In this document: positions 63,358 through 64,000 of the stretch, one piece after another
Numbering within the stretch: the first letter of the stretch is position 1
Layout: every line of letters begins with the position of its first letter
Assembly: GCF_003076275.1 (NCBI RefSeq)
Contig: NZ_CP029064.1
Coordinates: forward strand, 1,746,501-1,810,500
Length of the DNA stretch: 64,000 nt
Direction of reading: 5' to 3'
Source: Microbulbifer sp. A4B17
GTDB taxonomy: Bacteria; Pseudomonadota; Gammaproteobacteria; Pseudomonadales; Cellvibrionaceae
Notes under the pieces: model-generated
What the model saw: the letters and a program-made list of their open reading frames with translations, nothing else
What the model was told of the DNA's origin: nothing
Database searches by the model: none
Made by a program: the position numbers and the translations under genes

Positions 63358-64000
63358 ATGGATAACTGGCTGGTTACAATCCTGGTTGTCGTTCTGCTGG
63401 TTGTTGTGGTCGATGGCATACGCCGGGCGATCATGCGGCAGCGCGCGGCAGTTAAGGTCTCCCGCAATCTGTCGCGGGCCATGCAATCTGAAGTAAAAAA
63501 TGAAGCTGACCCGGTCTCAGAGAAGGCTGAGGAAGAGCCCCTGGTCCGCAAACCCCAAGAGACGCGGGAGCCCAAGCCCGCAAACAGCGAATTGCCCGGG
63601 CAGGCTCGCGTTGTTCAGCGCCGTCCGCTAGAGGATGCGCTACATGTGAATCGCCAGGTGCAGGAGAGCTTTATTTCCTCGCGCAAACCGCTCGCCGGCA
63701 GCAATCCCCAGAGGAGTCCGGAAGAGCAGGGTATCCTCGATTTGGAAGAGCAAGTCCCCACCCTGATGGAGTCAGTTGGGGAGGAGCAGCGCTATGAGCC
63801 CGCGCTGGATGAGGCTGAAAGTCTCAGTGCGATGGATGACGCTCGCAGCTCTGAGCGTGAAGTTGCACGTGAGGACTCTCACACCGATCGAGCTTCCCAG
63901 TCTTCAGGTTCTGGTAATGTCGATGAAGCTGCTCCGGCTCGTGAAGTGCTGGTCATTAACGTGATGGCGCCAGAGGGAGATTACTTCGAGGGCAATGATT
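63358..64000 (+). CDS. zipA: Cell division protein ZipA, N-terminal part (3' end outside window)
   Basis: ATG 63358 (MDNWLVTILVVVLLVVVVDG) starts a frame that is open to the window edge, giving 214 residues. One N-terminal helix is followed by basic residues (IRRAIMRQRAA), then a long acidic, Pro/Gln/Glu-rich linker and, from about residue 198, VLVINVMAPEGDYFEG, which is the start of the FtsZ-binding ZipA C-terminal domain. ZipA anchors FtsZ to the inner membrane. GGGAGAGG upstream is the ribosome site. Confidence 0.9.
   Translation, partial: MDNWLVTILVVVLLVVVVDGIRRAIMRQRAAVKVSRNLSRAMQSEVKNEADPVSEKAEEEPLVRKPQETREPKPANSELPGQARVVQRRPLEDALHVNRQVQESFISSRKPLAGSNPQRSPEEQGILDLEEQVPTLMESVGEEQRYEPALDEAESLSAMDDARSSEREVAREDSHTDRASQSSGSGNVDEAAPAREVLVINVMAPEGDYFEGND

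Overview
The window looks like chromosome from a marine gammaproteobacterium, most likely a Cellvibrionales relative such as Microbulbifer. This is an inference from protein style and gene content (cytochrome bo oxidase, System I cytochrome c maturation, Smc followed by ZipA, TonB-dependent receptors, an RHS locus with exported proteins). No 16S rRNA gene is present to confirm it. The two ends hold housekeeping genes. The middle (about 25.5-57.6 kb) is a patchwork of accessory genes, pseudogenes and mobile DNA.

1-7.3 kb: the end of a DcaP-like porin, a predicted exported protein, a complete cyoABCD quinol oxidase operon and a convergent membrane-bound class III adenylate cyclase. 8-11 kb: two near-identical tRNA-Ser(GGA) genes with duplicated flanks bracket a gene-poor, AT-rich segment that carries one orphan secreted protein. 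11-19 kb: small accessory genes (lipoprotein, HAD phosphatase, secreted HNH nuclease-like lipoprotein, HdeA-like chaperone, 2OG-Fe(II) oxygenase), a decayed S41-peptidase-like pseudogene and tRNA-Arg(CCU).

19.4-25.5 kb: ccmABCDEFG, overlapping yigZ. The last two genes of this pathway, ccmHI, lie 33 kb away at 57.8-59.5 kb, next to smc and zipA. Between the two ccm halves lie: a Fur-box-preceded remnant of a catecholate siderophore locus (truncated fes, a PPTase of the EntD type, a DAHP synthase); a large RHS locus (30.9-38.3 kb); a transposase relic; a group II intron with its reverse transcriptase; an extra csrA; a rhodanese/FtrA-type regulator pair; trpS; an AbgT transporter; a TonB receptor/PepSY iron-uptake operon; several acetyltransferases and hydrolases; and three tandem tRNA-Val/tRNA-Asp cassettes with terminators.

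The most unusual object is the RHS locus. What is normally one RHS polypeptide is encoded by three consecutive genes. The later two start with their own signal peptides exactly where the YD-repeat chain would continue. The third gene inserts a LamG-like domain, a probable seven-bladed beta-propeller, thrombospondin type 3 calcium repeats and an Ig-like domain before the RHS core. It ends in a papain-like toxin candidate, and a small overlapping membrane-protein gene follows as a possible immunity gene. Function assignments come from reading motifs by eye; no searches were run.
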